Below are positions 15,671 to 29,934 of a stretch of 33,933 nt of DNA, in pieces. Made by a program: the position numbers and the translations under genes. Source of the DNA: Gemmatimonas phototrophica (lineage in GTDB: Bacteria > Latescibacterota > UBA2968 > UBA8231); NCBI GenBank assembly GCA_945861755.1, contig CAMAVQ010000027.1, positions 1 to 33,933 of the forward strand, in the 5' to 3' direction. Position 1 is the stretch's first letter, and every line of letters starts with the position of its first letter. The notes below the pieces were generated by a model. It saw only the letters and a list, made by a program, of their open reading frames with translations, did no database searches and had not been told where the DNA came from.

Positions 15671-16831
15671 TCAATCTCGCGCGTACAGCAAATAGGGCTC
15701 GCACTGCCGGCGGAAGGCGCGTAACCCCCCCTCCCAGCCGGCCTCCAGCTCGGCGACACCCTGCCCCTGATCGAGGGCCAGACGCAGCTGGTCCGTGCCG
15801 GCCAGCAGATCGAAATTGTGAATACCCCCCTGGGGCACGCGCCAGGCAAACTGGTCGGGCCACAGTTTCCTGACCATGGCCACCGCCTCCAGGCCGGCGC
15901 GCACCGGCCTAAAGATCTGCCGGTCGAGGACGTGCAGCTGCACCCCCTGGCAGACCTGGCCGGCGTATTTGGCAGCCGTCGGCTGAAAAAAGACCGGGCG
16001 AAAACAAGCTCCGGGTAGTTCGAGGGCGTTGAGCGCATCGGCCAATTGATGGCCCACAATATAAGGAGCGCCCACCTGCTCGAAAGGTTTGGGCGTGCCC
16101 CGCCCCTCCGACACATTGGTTCCCTCAAAAAAGCACATGCCCGGGTACACCTCGGCGGTTTCCACCGCCGGCATATTGGGCGAAGGCGGCACCCAGGGCA
16201 ACCCGGTCTCTGCCCATCCCCCCTCCACCTGCCAGCCGCGCAGCTCTACCACCTCCAGCTCCACACCGATCCCGTACTCCCCCTTAAAAAAGCGGGCCAG
16301 CTCACCCACACTCATCCCGTAGCGCACCGGGATGGGGTACTTGCCCACAAAGGAGGCAAAGGCCGGATCGAGGATATTGCCCTCCAGCACCATGCCTCCC
16401 AGGGGATTGGGCCGGTCGAGGACCACCAAGGGCATGCCCTGCCCCGCACAGGCCTCCATGGCCAGGCTCATGGTGTAGAGATAAGTGTAGAAACGCACGC
16501 CCACGTCCTGAATGTCGAAGAGCATCACCTCGATGCCTTCGAGCATCTGCGCGGTGGGCTGGCGGGTCTGGCCGTACAGGCTGTGTACCGGCAAGCCGGT
16601 GCGGCTGTCGCGACCTCCCCCCACCTTTTCGCCGTCAGCCGCGTCGCCGCGGATGCCGTGTTCGGGGCCAAAGAGGGCCACCAGCTCGGCACCGGCCTGC
16701 TGGTACAGCCGGTCGGCGGTGGCGCGCAGCCGGCTATCGGTGCCGGAGTGGTTGGTGATCAGGCCCAGGCGGTGGCCCTCAATCAGGGGAAAGGCCTCTT
16801 CGAGGAGGCGATCGGTGCCCAGGAGGGTCAT
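15671..16831 (-). CDS. DUF1343 / exo-beta-N-acetylmuramidase NamZ-like
   Basis: 386 residues with DUF1343 signatures in order: GLITNHSGTD (about 23-32), LFGPEHGIRG, MLFDIQDVGVRFYTY, VLDRPNPLGG, PPSPNMP and FEGTNVSEGRGT. NamZ of Bacillus subtilis removes terminal MurNAc from peptidoglycan fragments (GH171), and this copy covers the whole family length. No signal peptide is visible at ATG 16831, so it may act in the cytoplasm on recycled muropeptides, or its export signal is cryptic. The start overlaps the stop of the flippase-like gene as ATGA, so it is translationally coupled to an envelope-glycan unit. The family is clear; the exact substrate is inferred. Confidence 0.92.
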   Translation of the reverse strand: MTLLGTDRLLEEAFPLIEGHRLGLITNHSGTDSRLRATADRLYQQAGAELVALFGPEHGIRGDAADGEKVGGGRDSRTGLPVHSLYGQTRQPTAQMLEGIEVMLFDIQDVGVRFYTYLYTMSLAMEACAGQGMPLVVLDRPNPLGGMVLEGNILDPAFASFVGKYPIPVRYGMSVGELARFFKGEYGIGVELEVVELRGWQVEGGWAETGLPWVPPSPNMPAVETAEVYPGMCFFEGTNVSEGRGTPKPFEQVGAPYIVGHQLADALNALELPGACFRPVFFQPTAAKYAGQVCQGVQLHVLDRQIFRPVRAGLEAVAMVRKLWPDQFAWRVPQGGIHNFDLLAGTDQLRLALDQGQGVAELEAGWEGGLRAFRRQCEPYLLYARD

Positions 16832-17772
16832 CGGGACGCCGCTGGCGCCAGGCGCCTAAAGATGAAAGCCAGGCCTCCCAGGAGGCTGGCCAGGATGCCG
16901 GCCAGGTACCCCAGCAGGGACATGGCGAAGCAGAGGTTGGCCTCGGCGCCCAGCGAGCTGAAGAGCTTTACCACGATATTCTCGCGCACCCCCAGGCCCC
17001 CCACCGAGATCGGCAGGGCGGCGATGATGGCGGCGATGGGCTGGAAACACACATAATAACCCAGGGGCACGTCCATACCCACGGCCAGGCCGGCCGCCCA
17101 GTACACCAGCACCCGGCACAACTGCACCGCCAGCGAGAGGAACCAGATCCCCACCAGCAGGCCATACCGGTGGCGATAGGCCCCCATGCTCTGGCGCAGG
17201 CTGCCGGCGATATCTGCCAGGCTCGCGGGCAGAAAGCGGCGGGCCAGGCCTTCGAAGTAGCGCCCGGCCCGCCGGCTCACCCCAGCCCCCAACACCACCA
17301 GCAGGCCCAGCCAGATGGGCACCAGCATCGAGGCCAGATCGTGTACTTCGGGAAGCACCAGGTAGGCGACCAGGGCGATGGTGCAGGTGGAGAAGAGGCC
17401 GATGAAGCGGTCCATAACCGTGGCCGCCACCCCGCCGCTGGCCTGGCCGCTGATCCGGCGGATGTCGTAGATCCGCATCGCGTCCCCGCCGATATTGCCC
17501 AAGAGCACATTGTTGAAGAAGACCCCCACATGGTAGACCACCAGGGACTGCCTGAAGGTGATGGGAATCTCCTGCACCCGCAGGAGCAGATGCCACTGGG
17601 CCGTGCCCAGCACATTGCTCAGCGCAAAAAGCAGCACCGCCCCGCCAAAGGGTTCCCACCGCGTGGCAGCGAAGATATGGCCCAGCACCGGCCAGTCCAT
17701 CTTGTAGGCCAGGTACCAGATCAACCCCAGGCTGAAGGCGAGCTTGGCGGCCAGTTCGAGCAGGCGTCTCAT
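16828..17772 (-). CDS. UPF0104 / LPG-synthase-TM (flippase-like) integral membrane protein
   Basis: 314 residues from ATG 17772, which overlaps the glycosyltransferase stop (ATGA). The 47-residue upstream extension in the open frame lies inside the GT gene and is rejected. It has about eight TM segments and family motifs in the first half (FNNVLLGNIGGDAMRIYDI) and near the C terminus (ALPISVGGLGVRENI). This is the membrane half of MprF-like proteins and the AglD/UPF0104 group, without the aminoacyl-transfer domain. Such stand-alone domains are often found beside glycosyltransferases and are proposed to flip or handle lipid-linked glycans. Here it sits between GT2 and NamZ with 4-nt overlaps on both sides, which supports a joint envelope role. 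Confidence 0.92.
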   Translation of the reverse strand: MRRLLELAAKLAFSLGLIWYLAYKMDWPVLGHIFAATRWEPFGGAVLLFALSNVLGTAQWHLLLRVQEIPITFRQSLVVYHVGVFFNNVLLGNIGGDAMRIYDIRRISGQASGGVAATVMDRFIGLFSTCTIALVAYLVLPEVHDLASMLVPIWLGLLVVLGAGVSRRAGRYFEGLARRFLPASLADIAGSLRQSMGAYRHRYGLLVGIWFLSLAVQLCRVLVYWAAGLAVGMDVPLGYYVCFQPIAAIIAALPISVGGLGVRENIVVKLFSSLGAEANLCFAMSLLGYLAGILASLLGGLAFIFRRLAPAASR

Positions 17773-18806
17773 GCGGCCTCGGGCAACAGGCAGCGGGCGC
17801 TGCGCACCCCGCGCACAAAGTACTGGTAGACCAGGCTGCCTGCGTAAACCCCCTCCCCTTGGAAGCCCGCTCCAGGGCGGCGCAGGGCCTGGGACTGGCG
17901 CCGGCGACGCCACAGCTGCAGCGGATGGCAGAGCAGCCAGGCCAGCGCTGCCAGCGGCGCCGGGATCTGGGCAAACTGCCCCTTGGCCAAAAAGAGCAGA
18001 CAGCTAGACAGGTCGAGGGCCAAGCGGGCCGGCAACACCCACAGCAGCCGGGAGCCTTCGAGGTTCTTGCAGAGCAGGACCAGGTTGTTGCGGTAGTTGA
18101 GGTACGCCTTGCGGAAGGAAGAGGGCGGCAGGGACCAGCCGGAGTGGTGGTGGATGACCGAGGTGGGCACAGCTAGAATGCGGTACCCGGCCAGGCGCAG
18201 CCGCCAGCACAGGTCGATCTCCTCGAAGTGCATGTAGTACTCTTCGTCCAGCGGCCCCACCCGGCGCAGGGCCTCCAGGCGCAGAAAGAGGGCCGCCCCG
18301 CAGGCCCAGAACAGGGGTGCCGGCCGGTCGTACTGGCCTTCGTCGCGCTCGCGGTGGTCAAAGAGCCGGCCGCGGCAGAAGGTGTAGCCCAGTCGGTCGA
18401 TGTACCCGCCCGCCCCTCCGGCGTAGTCAAAGACCCCCGGATCGGCGACCGAGAGCAGCTTGGGCTGGCAGGCGGCCAGTTGCGGATCGCCTTCGGCGGC
18501 TTCGATCAGCGGGCGCAGCCAGCCGGCCTCCACCAGGGTGTCGTCGTTGAGCAACACGGCGTAGCGGGTGCGGGCCTGGGCCAGGCCGCGGTTGCAGGCC
18601 ACGGTAAAGCCCAGGTTGCGCTCGTTGCGCAGCACCTGAATTTGCGGATAAACGCGCCGCGCCTCCTGGATGGCGGGCCCATCCGGCCCGTCGTCCACCA
18701 CGGTGACCTGGATGGGCCAGTCGCTGTGGGTGTAAAGCGCCTCAAGGCAGGCGCCGAGCGTGGAGGCCCGGTAATGGGGGATGACGATGGCGACCGGTTC
18801 GCTCAC
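17769..18806 (-). CDS. Family 2 glycosyltransferase (rhamnosyltransferase WbbL-like)
   Basis: 345 residues from a GTG start at 18806. The GT-A fold is seen in AIVIPHYRAST (6-16), VVDDGPDG (37-44), NERNLGFTVACNRG (61-74), the DXD-type LLNDDT (85-90), and FEEIDLCWRLRLAGY (194-208), the WbbL-type acidic motif. After about residue 245 there are hydrophobic stretches (LLWVLPARLALDLSSCLLFL) that could associate with the membrane. It would transfer a nucleotide-activated sugar, perhaps rhamnose, to a lipid-linked or surface glycan acceptor. It is 15 nt after the DUF2723 gene and is ATGA-coupled to the flippase-like gene. No strong Shine-Dalgarno precedes the GTG, consistent with coupling to the upstream gene. 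Confidence 0.93.
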   Translation of the reverse strand: MSEPVAIVIPHYRASTLGACLEALYTHSDWPIQVTVVDDGPDGPAIQEARRVYPQIQVLRNERNLGFTVACNRGLAQARTRYAVLLNDDTLVEAGWLRPLIEAAEGDPQLAACQPKLLSVADPGVFDYAGGAGGYIDRLGYTFCRGRLFDHRERDEGQYDRPAPLFWACGAALFLRLEALRRVGPLDEEYYMHFEEIDLCWRLRLAGYRILAVPTSVIHHHSGWSLPPSSFRKAYLNYRNNLVLLCKNLEGSRLLWVLPARLALDLSSCLLFLAKGQFAQIPAPLAALAWLLCHPLQLWRRRRQSQALRRPGAGFQGEGVYAGSLVYQYFVRGVRSARCLLPEAA

Positions 18807-18821
18807 TGTCGGACCAGAGGC

Positions 18822-21416
18822 TCAGGGCTGGGCCGGCGCGCTGCCACCCGCGTTCCGGCTCAGGGCCCGGCGCAGGACATCCTCGGCCTTTTTCAGCTCC
18901 TCCACCTCCCCGTACTGGGTGCGGTACTGCTCCAGCATCTCGAGGGCCACCTGCGGCTGGTTCTTGGCCTGGAGGGTGGCGGCCAGTTCGTAGTAGGCGT
19001 CCCACTGTCCCGGGTTCCGGCCCATGGCCTGGCGGTAGAGCCCTTCGGCCCGGTCGAATTCGGTATAGGTATTGAGGAGGAGACCGGCCACGGCCAGGGT
19101 GTTCTCGTAGGAGAGTTTGGGGTCCTGGTCGTAATCGGCCATGATTGCCTTGCCGGCCCGCTCGAGGTAGTCGGCGCCCAGGGCCTTCTGGTCGGCCTGG
19201 CGCAAAAGTTCGCTGGCGGCGTAGTAGTCGCGCCAGGAAAAGGGGAAGTGCGCCTGGCCCCATTGGAACAGGTGCTCCATTTCTGAACCCCGCCCGGCGC
19301 GCAGGTAGGACTGGGCCAATTCCAGCACGCAGGCCAGGTAGTTGCCCATCAGCCGGTCGGCGTCCTCGTCTTTGAACACCTCGGGGTCGTTCACCCCGCG
19401 GAATTTGTAGACTTCGAAGAGGTTGCGCTCCAGTTGGGCGGTATCGGTACTGACGTCCTTCTGGGGCACCAAGCGCAGGCCCATGCCGGTCATTTGCAGA
19501 TAGGGATCGAGATTGAGGCGGTTCTCGCCCGAAACGGTGATGGCGAAATGGATGGGTCGCTGCCACTGGTTCCAGTAGAGGATGCCGATGACCATGATAT
19601 CCTGCACCCGCAGCAGGCCGCCGTCGGTTTTGGCCGGGACTTCCACCTCCAGCCCCAACTTCTTGAACTCCACCGGAACGCGGGTCTCCTGCCAGACGCG
19701 TTTGTACAGATCGACCAGTTGGGTGTCGGTGAGCACCGAGTCGATGTAGGTGTCGTCGAGCTGGATGGCGATCTTGGGCTCGCGGTCCCGCAGCTGTTTG
19801 ATGTACCAGTTGGTGTTGAGCAAGCTCAGGTTGACCACACTCACATCCTTGCGGATGCCCTCCACCTCCTGCAGATACCACAGCGGGAAAGTGTCGTTGT
19901 CGCCGTTGGTGAAGATGATGCCGTTGGGATCGGCGGATTGCAGAATGTTGTAGCCGTAGTCAAAGGCGATGAAGTCGTCGGTGCGGTCCACCCGGTGGTA
20001 GAGTTGGGCCGTGATGCCCACCGGCAAGATCAAGCCCAGGCAGGCCACCGTGGTTGCCAGGTGGTTGCCCAGCTTGAAACGCTGGCGCAGGTATTCCACC
20101 AGCCCGGTCCAGCCCAGCCCCATCCACAGCACAAAGGCGTAGTACATGCCGCCGAAGACGTAATGCCGCTCGCGCGGCTGCGGGTCTGGCATGTTCAGGT
20201 ACAGGGACAGGCAGAAGCCCATCACCACAAACAGGGCCAGCAGGGCCAGGAAGCGGCGGCGGTCGCGCTGGGCCTGCCACACCATGCCACCCAGTCCCAG
20301 CAGATAGGGGATGAGGGAGACGGCCACCGGGTCGACGGCGTTTTCGGTGGCTTTGCGGAAGAGGATCATCTTGGTCAGGAAAGGGAAAGGGAACTGCTGG
20401 AAAAAGTACTTCATCTGGAGATACCAGAACTGGTAGGCGCGCGAGGCGCGCGCCGTGAACATCGCCAGCAGCATGCTGTCGGTGCCGTACTGCTCGCGGT
20501 TGAGGAACTTGACGAAGGAGGCCCAGTTTTCCGGGTCGTTCTCGTCGATGGTGGGATTCAACCCCGAGCGGATATAGAGCGCCCCGTAGGTCGAGTAGCC
20601 CAGGGCGAAGAGCAACACCGTGCCCAGCAGCAACCAGCAGGCGCGCTGATCCGCCCGGTACAAATAGTAGAGCAGCCCCAGCAGGCCCAGCACGATGGGG
20701 ATGTTGCCGCCCTTGGACCCCAGTACCGCCATACAGAGCACACTCCAACCGGCCAGCACCATCAGCAGCACAATGAGCCGGCGCAGCTTTTCGTCGGCGA
20801 ACCAGGCCAGGATCAGCAGGGTGGGAATGGTCAGCAGGCAGAGGGTGTGTAAGCCGCCGCCCAAACCGAAGGCGTAGGCAATCAGGTAGAGCCACTTGTC
20901 ATTGCTGGTCCCGTGCTGGGTGCCCTCCCAATAGAGGATGAGCCACACGCCCAGGGTGGTGAAGAAGATCGAGTAGCCGTAGACCTCGGCCTCCACGGCG
21001 TTGAACCAGAAGGTATAAGAACAGCCCAGGCACAGAGCGGCCACAACTGCGCCCAGGATCACGCTCAGGTCGCGCTGGTCGCCGAAGGCCCGGTGCGCGT
21101 GACCGCCCATCACCCGCCGCGCCAGGGCCACAGTGCTCAAGTACACGCACCACACCGCCAGGGCCGAGGAAAGGGCCGACATGAAGGTCACCATCGCGGC
21201 GGGAGCGCCAAAGGGCAGCAAGGTGAAAACCCGGCCCAGCAGCACGTACAGGGGCGAGCCAGGCGGATGCGGCACTCCCATGGTGTAGGAGCAGGCGATA
21301 AATTCGCCGCAATCCCAGAAGGACACGGTGGTGGCCATGGTCTTGGCGTACAACAAGAGGGCGGCCAGAAACACACCGACACCGGCCCAGCGGTATAACT
21401 GCTCAGTCCGCGGCAT
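18822..21416 (-). CDS. DUF2723 (TMEM260-like) multi-TM protein with C-terminal TPRs
   Basis: 864 residues from ATG 21416; the 75-residue upstream extension overlaps the CBM9-like gene and is not accepted. TM segments fill residues about 10-430. The family motif FWDCGEFIACSYTMGVPHPP (33-52) is intact, with D35 and E38 corresponding to the acidic pair of GT-C enzymes. A periplasmic region with FTNGDNDTFPLWYLQEVEG follows, and the last 160 residues are TPR-like helices (LAQSYLRAGRGSEMEHLFQW, YEENTL-type repeats). Human TMEM260 is a protein O-mannosyltransferase, and bacterial DUF2723 proteins are mostly in Bacteroidota/FCB genomes. A protein O-glycosylation role is therefore plausible, and neighbouring GT and flippase-like genes fit that. 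Confidence 0.93.
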   Translation of the reverse strand: MPRTEQLYRWAGVGVFLAALLLYAKTMATTVSFWDCGEFIACSYTMGVPHPPGSPLYVLLGRVFTLLPFGAPAAMVTFMSALSSALAVWCVYLSTVALARRVMGGHAHRAFGDQRDLSVILGAVVAALCLGCSYTFWFNAVEAEVYGYSIFFTTLGVWLILYWEGTQHGTSNDKWLYLIAYAFGLGGGLHTLCLLTIPTLLILAWFADEKLRRLIVLLMVLAGWSVLCMAVLGSKGGNIPIVLGLLGLLYYLYRADQRACWLLLGTVLLFALGYSTYGALYIRSGLNPTIDENDPENWASFVKFLNREQYGTDSMLLAMFTARASRAYQFWYLQMKYFFQQFPFPFLTKMILFRKATENAVDPVAVSLIPYLLGLGGMVWQAQRDRRRFLALLALFVVMGFCLSLYLNMPDPQPRERHYVFGGMYYAFVLWMGLGWTGLVEYLRQRFKLGNHLATTVACLGLILPVGITAQLYHRVDRTDDFIAFDYGYNILQSADPNGIIFTNGDNDTFPLWYLQEVEGIRKDVSVVNLSLLNTNWYIKQLRDREPKIAIQLDDTYIDSVLTDTQLVDLYKRVWQETRVPVEFKKLGLEVEVPAKTDGGLLRVQDIMVIGILYWNQWQRPIHFAITVSGENRLNLDPYLQMTGMGLRLVPQKDVSTDTAQLERNLFEVYKFRGVNDPEVFKDEDADRLMGNYLACVLELAQSYLRAGRGSEMEHLFQWGQAHFPFSWRDYYAASELLRQADQKALGADYLERAGKAIMADYDQDPKLSYENTLAVAGLLLNTYTEFDRAEGLYRQAMGRNPGQWDAYYELAATLQAKNQPQVALEMLEQYRTQYGEVEELKKAEDVLRRALSRNAGGSAPAQP

Positions 21417-21498
21417 AGAAAACCTTTTCGTCGTGGTGGAGGTAAAACTGAATAAATCTAAGCAATTAGAGCTAGCCGTGAAAGGAGAAGGCCCGCTG

Positions 21499-22143
21499 CT
21501 AGGACAGCAGTTCCAGGGTGCCCCAGGCCCCCGGATCGGCGCTCTGATCCCGGTCGGCAGTCCACGACTGCAGCCCCAACTCGGTGTCGTGTAACACGTA
21601 GTTGAAGCCGAGCCGGTTGAATTCCTGGGGCTGGTAGCCATTCAGACCTGCGGCCGGCAGGCAGAGTTCCAACTGATACCCCCGCTTGAGCCGGCGCATA
21701 CCCACCTGAATGGATTCCTCGGGACAGGGAGGCGCCTGCTCGCGCGCCCGGTCGATGGGGATCTGCCTGGCAATAGGGGTCAGGCCGTCCTTGCCCCGCC
21801 CGCCGGGCAGCACGTAGAAGTGGTGGCAGTAGCGGGTGGCCCGGCGGCTGTCTTTTAGGTCGCGGGTGTCCACCCACACCTCCAGGCAATCGCCCAGCCA
21901 GAAATTTTTGGGGTCCAGCTTGTACCCGGTCTTGCCCTTGACCTGCAAGCCCAGGAACAGACCCGAATCGTTCCAGGCCACCTGCACCTGGGCAAATTCC
22001 CTGCGACCCTCTAGGCCCATCAGGCTGGGCAGCCGGCAGGCCTCGTCCCATTCGCCCAGTACCCCGTCCACCGCGATGGGGCGGTTGGGGCAGGCAAAGG
22101 AACAGGAGAAGAAGGCGCGCTGCGGAATATTGAGATTCAGCAT
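21499..22143 (-). CDS. CBM9/DOMON-like carbohydrate-binding domain protein
   Basis: 214 residues making one domain of the CBM9-like (DOMON superfamily) beta sandwich. Signatures are the opening IAVDGVLGEWDEA (23-35), VQVAWNDSGLFLGLQVKG, FWLGDCLEVWVDTRD and a closing WGTLELL. There is no obvious signal peptide, although the family is usually extracytoplasmic and attached to enzymes; a lone domain is common in Latescibacterota/Planctomycete-like genomes. The ATG 22143 start has no clear Shine-Dalgarno. It follows uvrA after 38 nt, so it may be read from the uvrA transcript. Ligand unknown. Confidence 0.85.
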   Translation of the reverse strand: MLNLNIPQRAFFSCSFACPNRPIAVDGVLGEWDEACRLPSLMGLEGRREFAQVQVAWNDSGLFLGLQVKGKTGYKLDPKNFWLGDCLEVWVDTRDLKDSRRATRYCHHFYVLPGGRGKDGLTPIARQIPIDRAREQAPPCPEESIQVGMRRLKRGYQLELCLPAAGLNGYQPQEFNRLGFNYVLHDTELGLQSWTADRDQSADPGAWGTLELLS

Positions 22144-22181
22144 TTTTATTCTATGTGGTTGCGGTAATTCACCAGTCGCCC

Positions 22182-27833
<5,652 letters not shown>

Positions 27834-27866
27834 GTTGCTCCTAAAAAAGGGGAGGGCAAAGAGTTC

Positions 27867-27895
27867 AATCTAGGACAGGGGTGTTTCTGAGGCAA
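27867..27895 (-). promoter_or_regulatory. Predicted promoter of uvrA
   Basis: The minus strand has TTGCCT (27895-27890), a 17-bp spacer and TAGATT (27872-27867), the same -10 as the predicted RRM promoter. It lies in the 76-bp gap between the M6 protease stop and uvrA. No LexA-type palindrome was noticed. Confidence 0.45.
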
Positions 27896-27909
27896 GGGGG
27901 GCGCTGGAT

Positions 27910-29580
27910 TCACCGCACCAGGAGCATCTGCCGGGTCTGGACGCGGTCCCCGGCCTCCAGGCGATAGTGGTACACCCCGCCAGCCATTTCCTGCCCTTGC
28001 TCATCCCGGCCATTCCAGACCACCTGCTGCACCCCTGCCGGCTGCGGGCCATGCACCAGGGTGCGGACGGCCTGTCCCAGCGCATTGTAAATCTTCAATC
28101 GCACCTGCACTGCCTCGGGCAACTGGTAGCGGAGGGTGGTCTCCGGGTTGAAGGGGTTGGGGTAGTTGGGCAAGAGTTGGAAGGCTGCAGGAGAGGCCAG
28201 GTCTGCCAGGACCGCTGTGGGCTCACCTGCACCAATAGTGGCCGGCCCCACCGGCGAGACAGCGACCTGCATGGCCCTGCCCTGTCTATCGATCTCAAAA
28301 GCCAGTCCCCCGCGTTCGAGGTGGGTGAAGCGCACCCCGTCAAAGGGATCGGTCTCATCTCCCAGATTGCCGCCGTGCATCGCGCAGTACGCCACGTCGT
28401 GTGCCCAAACATCGAGGGCGTCTCGACCGTCGGCGCACACCAAATCCACTAGTTTGTTCTGCTCCTGGCTGTTGTCCCCCGCCTGGGGCCGGATGTGCCA
28501 GATTAGCAAGCCGGCAGCCGGCTGATCGCGGTTGTAATACTGGGAGTGGGAGTCCCGCTGCTCCAGCAGCAGGTATTCCCCCTCGGGCAGCAGCACCTTG
28601 TAGGCGAGCCCTTCGCGCTGCACATCAGCCACAGTGAGTTCCGCTCCATCTGCCCTCACTTCCACCAGGCGTTCGTTGTCAGCGCCGATCCAGCCCAGCT
28701 GCTCCCGGCTCCAGGCGCACAGGGGGTTCGGACCGTCGTCGCCCTTCCAGCCGTGCGCGCCCCAACCCATCAGGCTCCAGGCCCCGACGCCGGCCCCGTC
28801 TTCAGCTGGGTCCTGGTCGGGGGTGAGCAAAAAAGAGGTGTCGTAGAGATCCGGCAGACCCAACCCATGCCCGAACTCGTGGGCCATGGACCCCACGGTC
28901 TGCGAGAAGCTCCCTTCCTGCAGGAGGGTGCCGTAGTACCCCATGCCCTCGATGCGCAGGGGCTTGCCGCTGGCAGAGGTATCTGTGGCACTGCGGTAAG
29001 TCCTGAAACCGAGGCTGGCTTTGCCCGTGGCCCTGCCCAGGATGAAGTTCTCCGGGACGGAGCGCAGGTTGACGAACACGTAATCCACCCGGCCGTCGTC
29101 GTCCCCGGAATTGGCGATGCCGTCCGGCCCGTCGTTGTCGAAGCTGCCCAGATCGATATCCGCATCCACCTTTCTGAGGATCTCCTTCACGAACACTCCG
29201 TAATCACCCGGTTGCCCTGGCTCTTGGGAGAGATAGGCCGCTGCCGGCTCATCCGAGCGGTAGCGCCTGGGCAGCACCGTGCCGTGAATCTGAAGTTGGC
29301 CAAAGGACATGGTGTGGTAGAAGTGGGTGAAGCTGCCGGGACGGTCCGGGTCGAAGAGTTCGGCGGCAAAACCCGGGACCGCAGTCGGAGTTTCATCCGC
29401 GAATTGAGCAAAGACGACCAGCACATTGACATGGCCATGCGCGGGGATCTGGGGCTGCTTGCCGGCGATCTTGGCGGCTGCCCGGGGAAGGTCTGTGCCG
29501 GCGCAGCGGAAAGGTTGTGCCTGGAGGGTGGTGCTGAGGAGCATGCAAAAAATACCTGCGAAAAAGCCGATCGTCCGCAT
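27910..29580 (-). CDS. Secreted M6-family zinc metalloprotease with C-terminal FlgD/T9SS-type sorting domain
   Basis: 556 residues. A signal peptide occupies about 1-22 (hydrophobic core GFFAGIFCMLLS, cleavage after LQA). The M6/immune-inhibitor-A-like catalytic domain carries HEFGHGLGLPDLYD (H234-E235, H238, downstream D) and a Met-turn-like SLMGWGAHG. The last 85 residues begin with NYPNPFNPETTLRYQL and contain GQAVRTL and GVYHYRL, the FlgD-like Ig fold used in FCB bacteria as a type-IX-style secretion/attachment tag. It should be exported and may be anchored on or released from the surface. I use ATG 29580, with AGGAG 8 nt upstream, instead of the GTG at 29589 that overlaps the Shine-Dalgarno. 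It is an independent unit between a terminator and uvrA. Confidence 0.95.
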   Translation of the reverse strand: MRTIGFFAGIFCMLLSTTLQAQPFRCAGTDLPRAAAKIAGKQPQIPAHGHVNVLVVFAQFADETPTAVPGFAAELFDPDRPGSFTHFYHTMSFGQLQIHGTVLPRRYRSDEPAAAYLSQEPGQPGDYGVFVKEILRKVDADIDLGSFDNDGPDGIANSGDDDGRVDYVFVNLRSVPENFILGRATGKASLGFRTYRSATDTSASGKPLRIEGMGYYGTLLQEGSFSQTVGSMAHEFGHGLGLPDLYDTSFLLTPDQDPAEDGAGVGAWSLMGWGAHGWKGDDGPNPLCAWSREQLGWIGADNERLVEVRADGAELTVADVQREGLAYKVLLPEGEYLLLEQRDSHSQYYNRDQPAAGLLIWHIRPQAGDNSQEQNKLVDLVCADGRDALDVWAHDVAYCAMHGGNLGDETDPFDGVRFTHLERGGLAFEIDRQGRAMQVAVSPVGPATIGAGEPTAVLADLASPAAFQLLPNYPNPFNPETTLRYQLPEAVQVRLKIYNALGQAVRTLVHGPQPAGVQQVVWNGRDEQGQEMAGGVYHYRLEAGDRVQTRQMLLVR

Positions 29581-29616
29581 TGGATACACTCCTGGAATGC
29601 GTCGGTTCGGAACTTT

Positions 29617-29632
29617 TTCGCGGGCCCGCGAA
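29617..29632. repeat. Perfect 16-bp palindrome upstream of the M6 protease gene
   Basis: TTCGCGGGCCCGCGAA is its own reverse complement. It lies 37-52 nt upstream of the protease ATG, between the candidate promoter and the Shine-Dalgarno, and no T-run follows it on either strand. An operator or leader hairpin is possible. Confidence 0.6.
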
Positions 29633-29648
29633 GCGCGAGGGATGCTGT

Positions 29649-29678
29649 TTTACAACGCGCTGATTCCTCCTATTGCAA
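29649..29678 (-). promoter_or_regulatory. Possible promoter of the M6 protease gene
   Basis: The minus strand has TTGCAA (29678-29673), an 18-bp spacer and TGTAAA (29654-29649). The match is weak, but the site lies between the upstream terminator and the gene, where a promoter is needed. Confidence 0.3.
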
Positions 29679-29708
29679 GGGCAGTGCCATCCTCGGCAGC
29701 AGGCACAG

Positions 29709-29739
29709 AAAAAGCGCCTGGGACGTGATCCAGGCGCTT
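29709..29739 (-). terminator. Intrinsic terminator downstream of the hybrid sensor gene
   Basis: Perfect 10-bp stem (29739-29730 with 29721-29712), 8-nt loop, then TTTTT on the minus strand. It is about 215 nt after the sensor stop, giving that mRNA an unusually long 3' end. Confidence 0.85.
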
Positions 29740-29862
29740 GAGGTTAAAGGACTTGAGAATTATTCAGGCCTGTCTGGGGGCAGCGGGCGTTATGGCTTTA
29801 CCACCGACGGGCTGTGCTGCCCTGGAACAGCAAAGACAGCGGACACGTACTAGATGTGCAGG

Positions 29863-29934
29863 GTGCACTCAGTGCGAGGAGTGTACCAGGTGTGATGTGA
29901 AAGATGCGCCAGATGAGAAGGGTGTACCGCCAGG
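29863..29934. repeat. Degenerate 9-bp periodic tract
   Basis: GTG recurs at 29863, 29872, 29881 and 29890, and GATG at 29894, 29903 and 29912, all in 9-bp steps over about 70 bp. The units differ in sequence (GTGCACTCA, GTGCGAGGA, GTGTACCAG, GTGTGATGT). It lies in the 3' untranslated part of the sensor transcript. Confidence 0.5.

Noticed and set aside
15609-15863. N-terminal extension of the YqgE frame
   Set aside because: It overlaps the NamZ gene end, has Arg/Gly-rich composition and lies outside the family's usual length.
19434-20852. 472-residue plus-strand open frame opposite the DUF2723 gene
   Set aside because: Rich in His/Gln/Val/Gly with no recognisable domain; the DUF2723 frame on the other strand is unmistakable.
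21417-21641. N-terminal extension of the DUF2723 frame
   Set aside because: It overlaps the CBM9-like gene; the TM-containing family domain begins at ATG 21416.
27834-27909. LexA/SOS box upstream of uvrA
   Set aside because: No convincing inverted repeat of a known LexA type is visible in the 76-bp gap.
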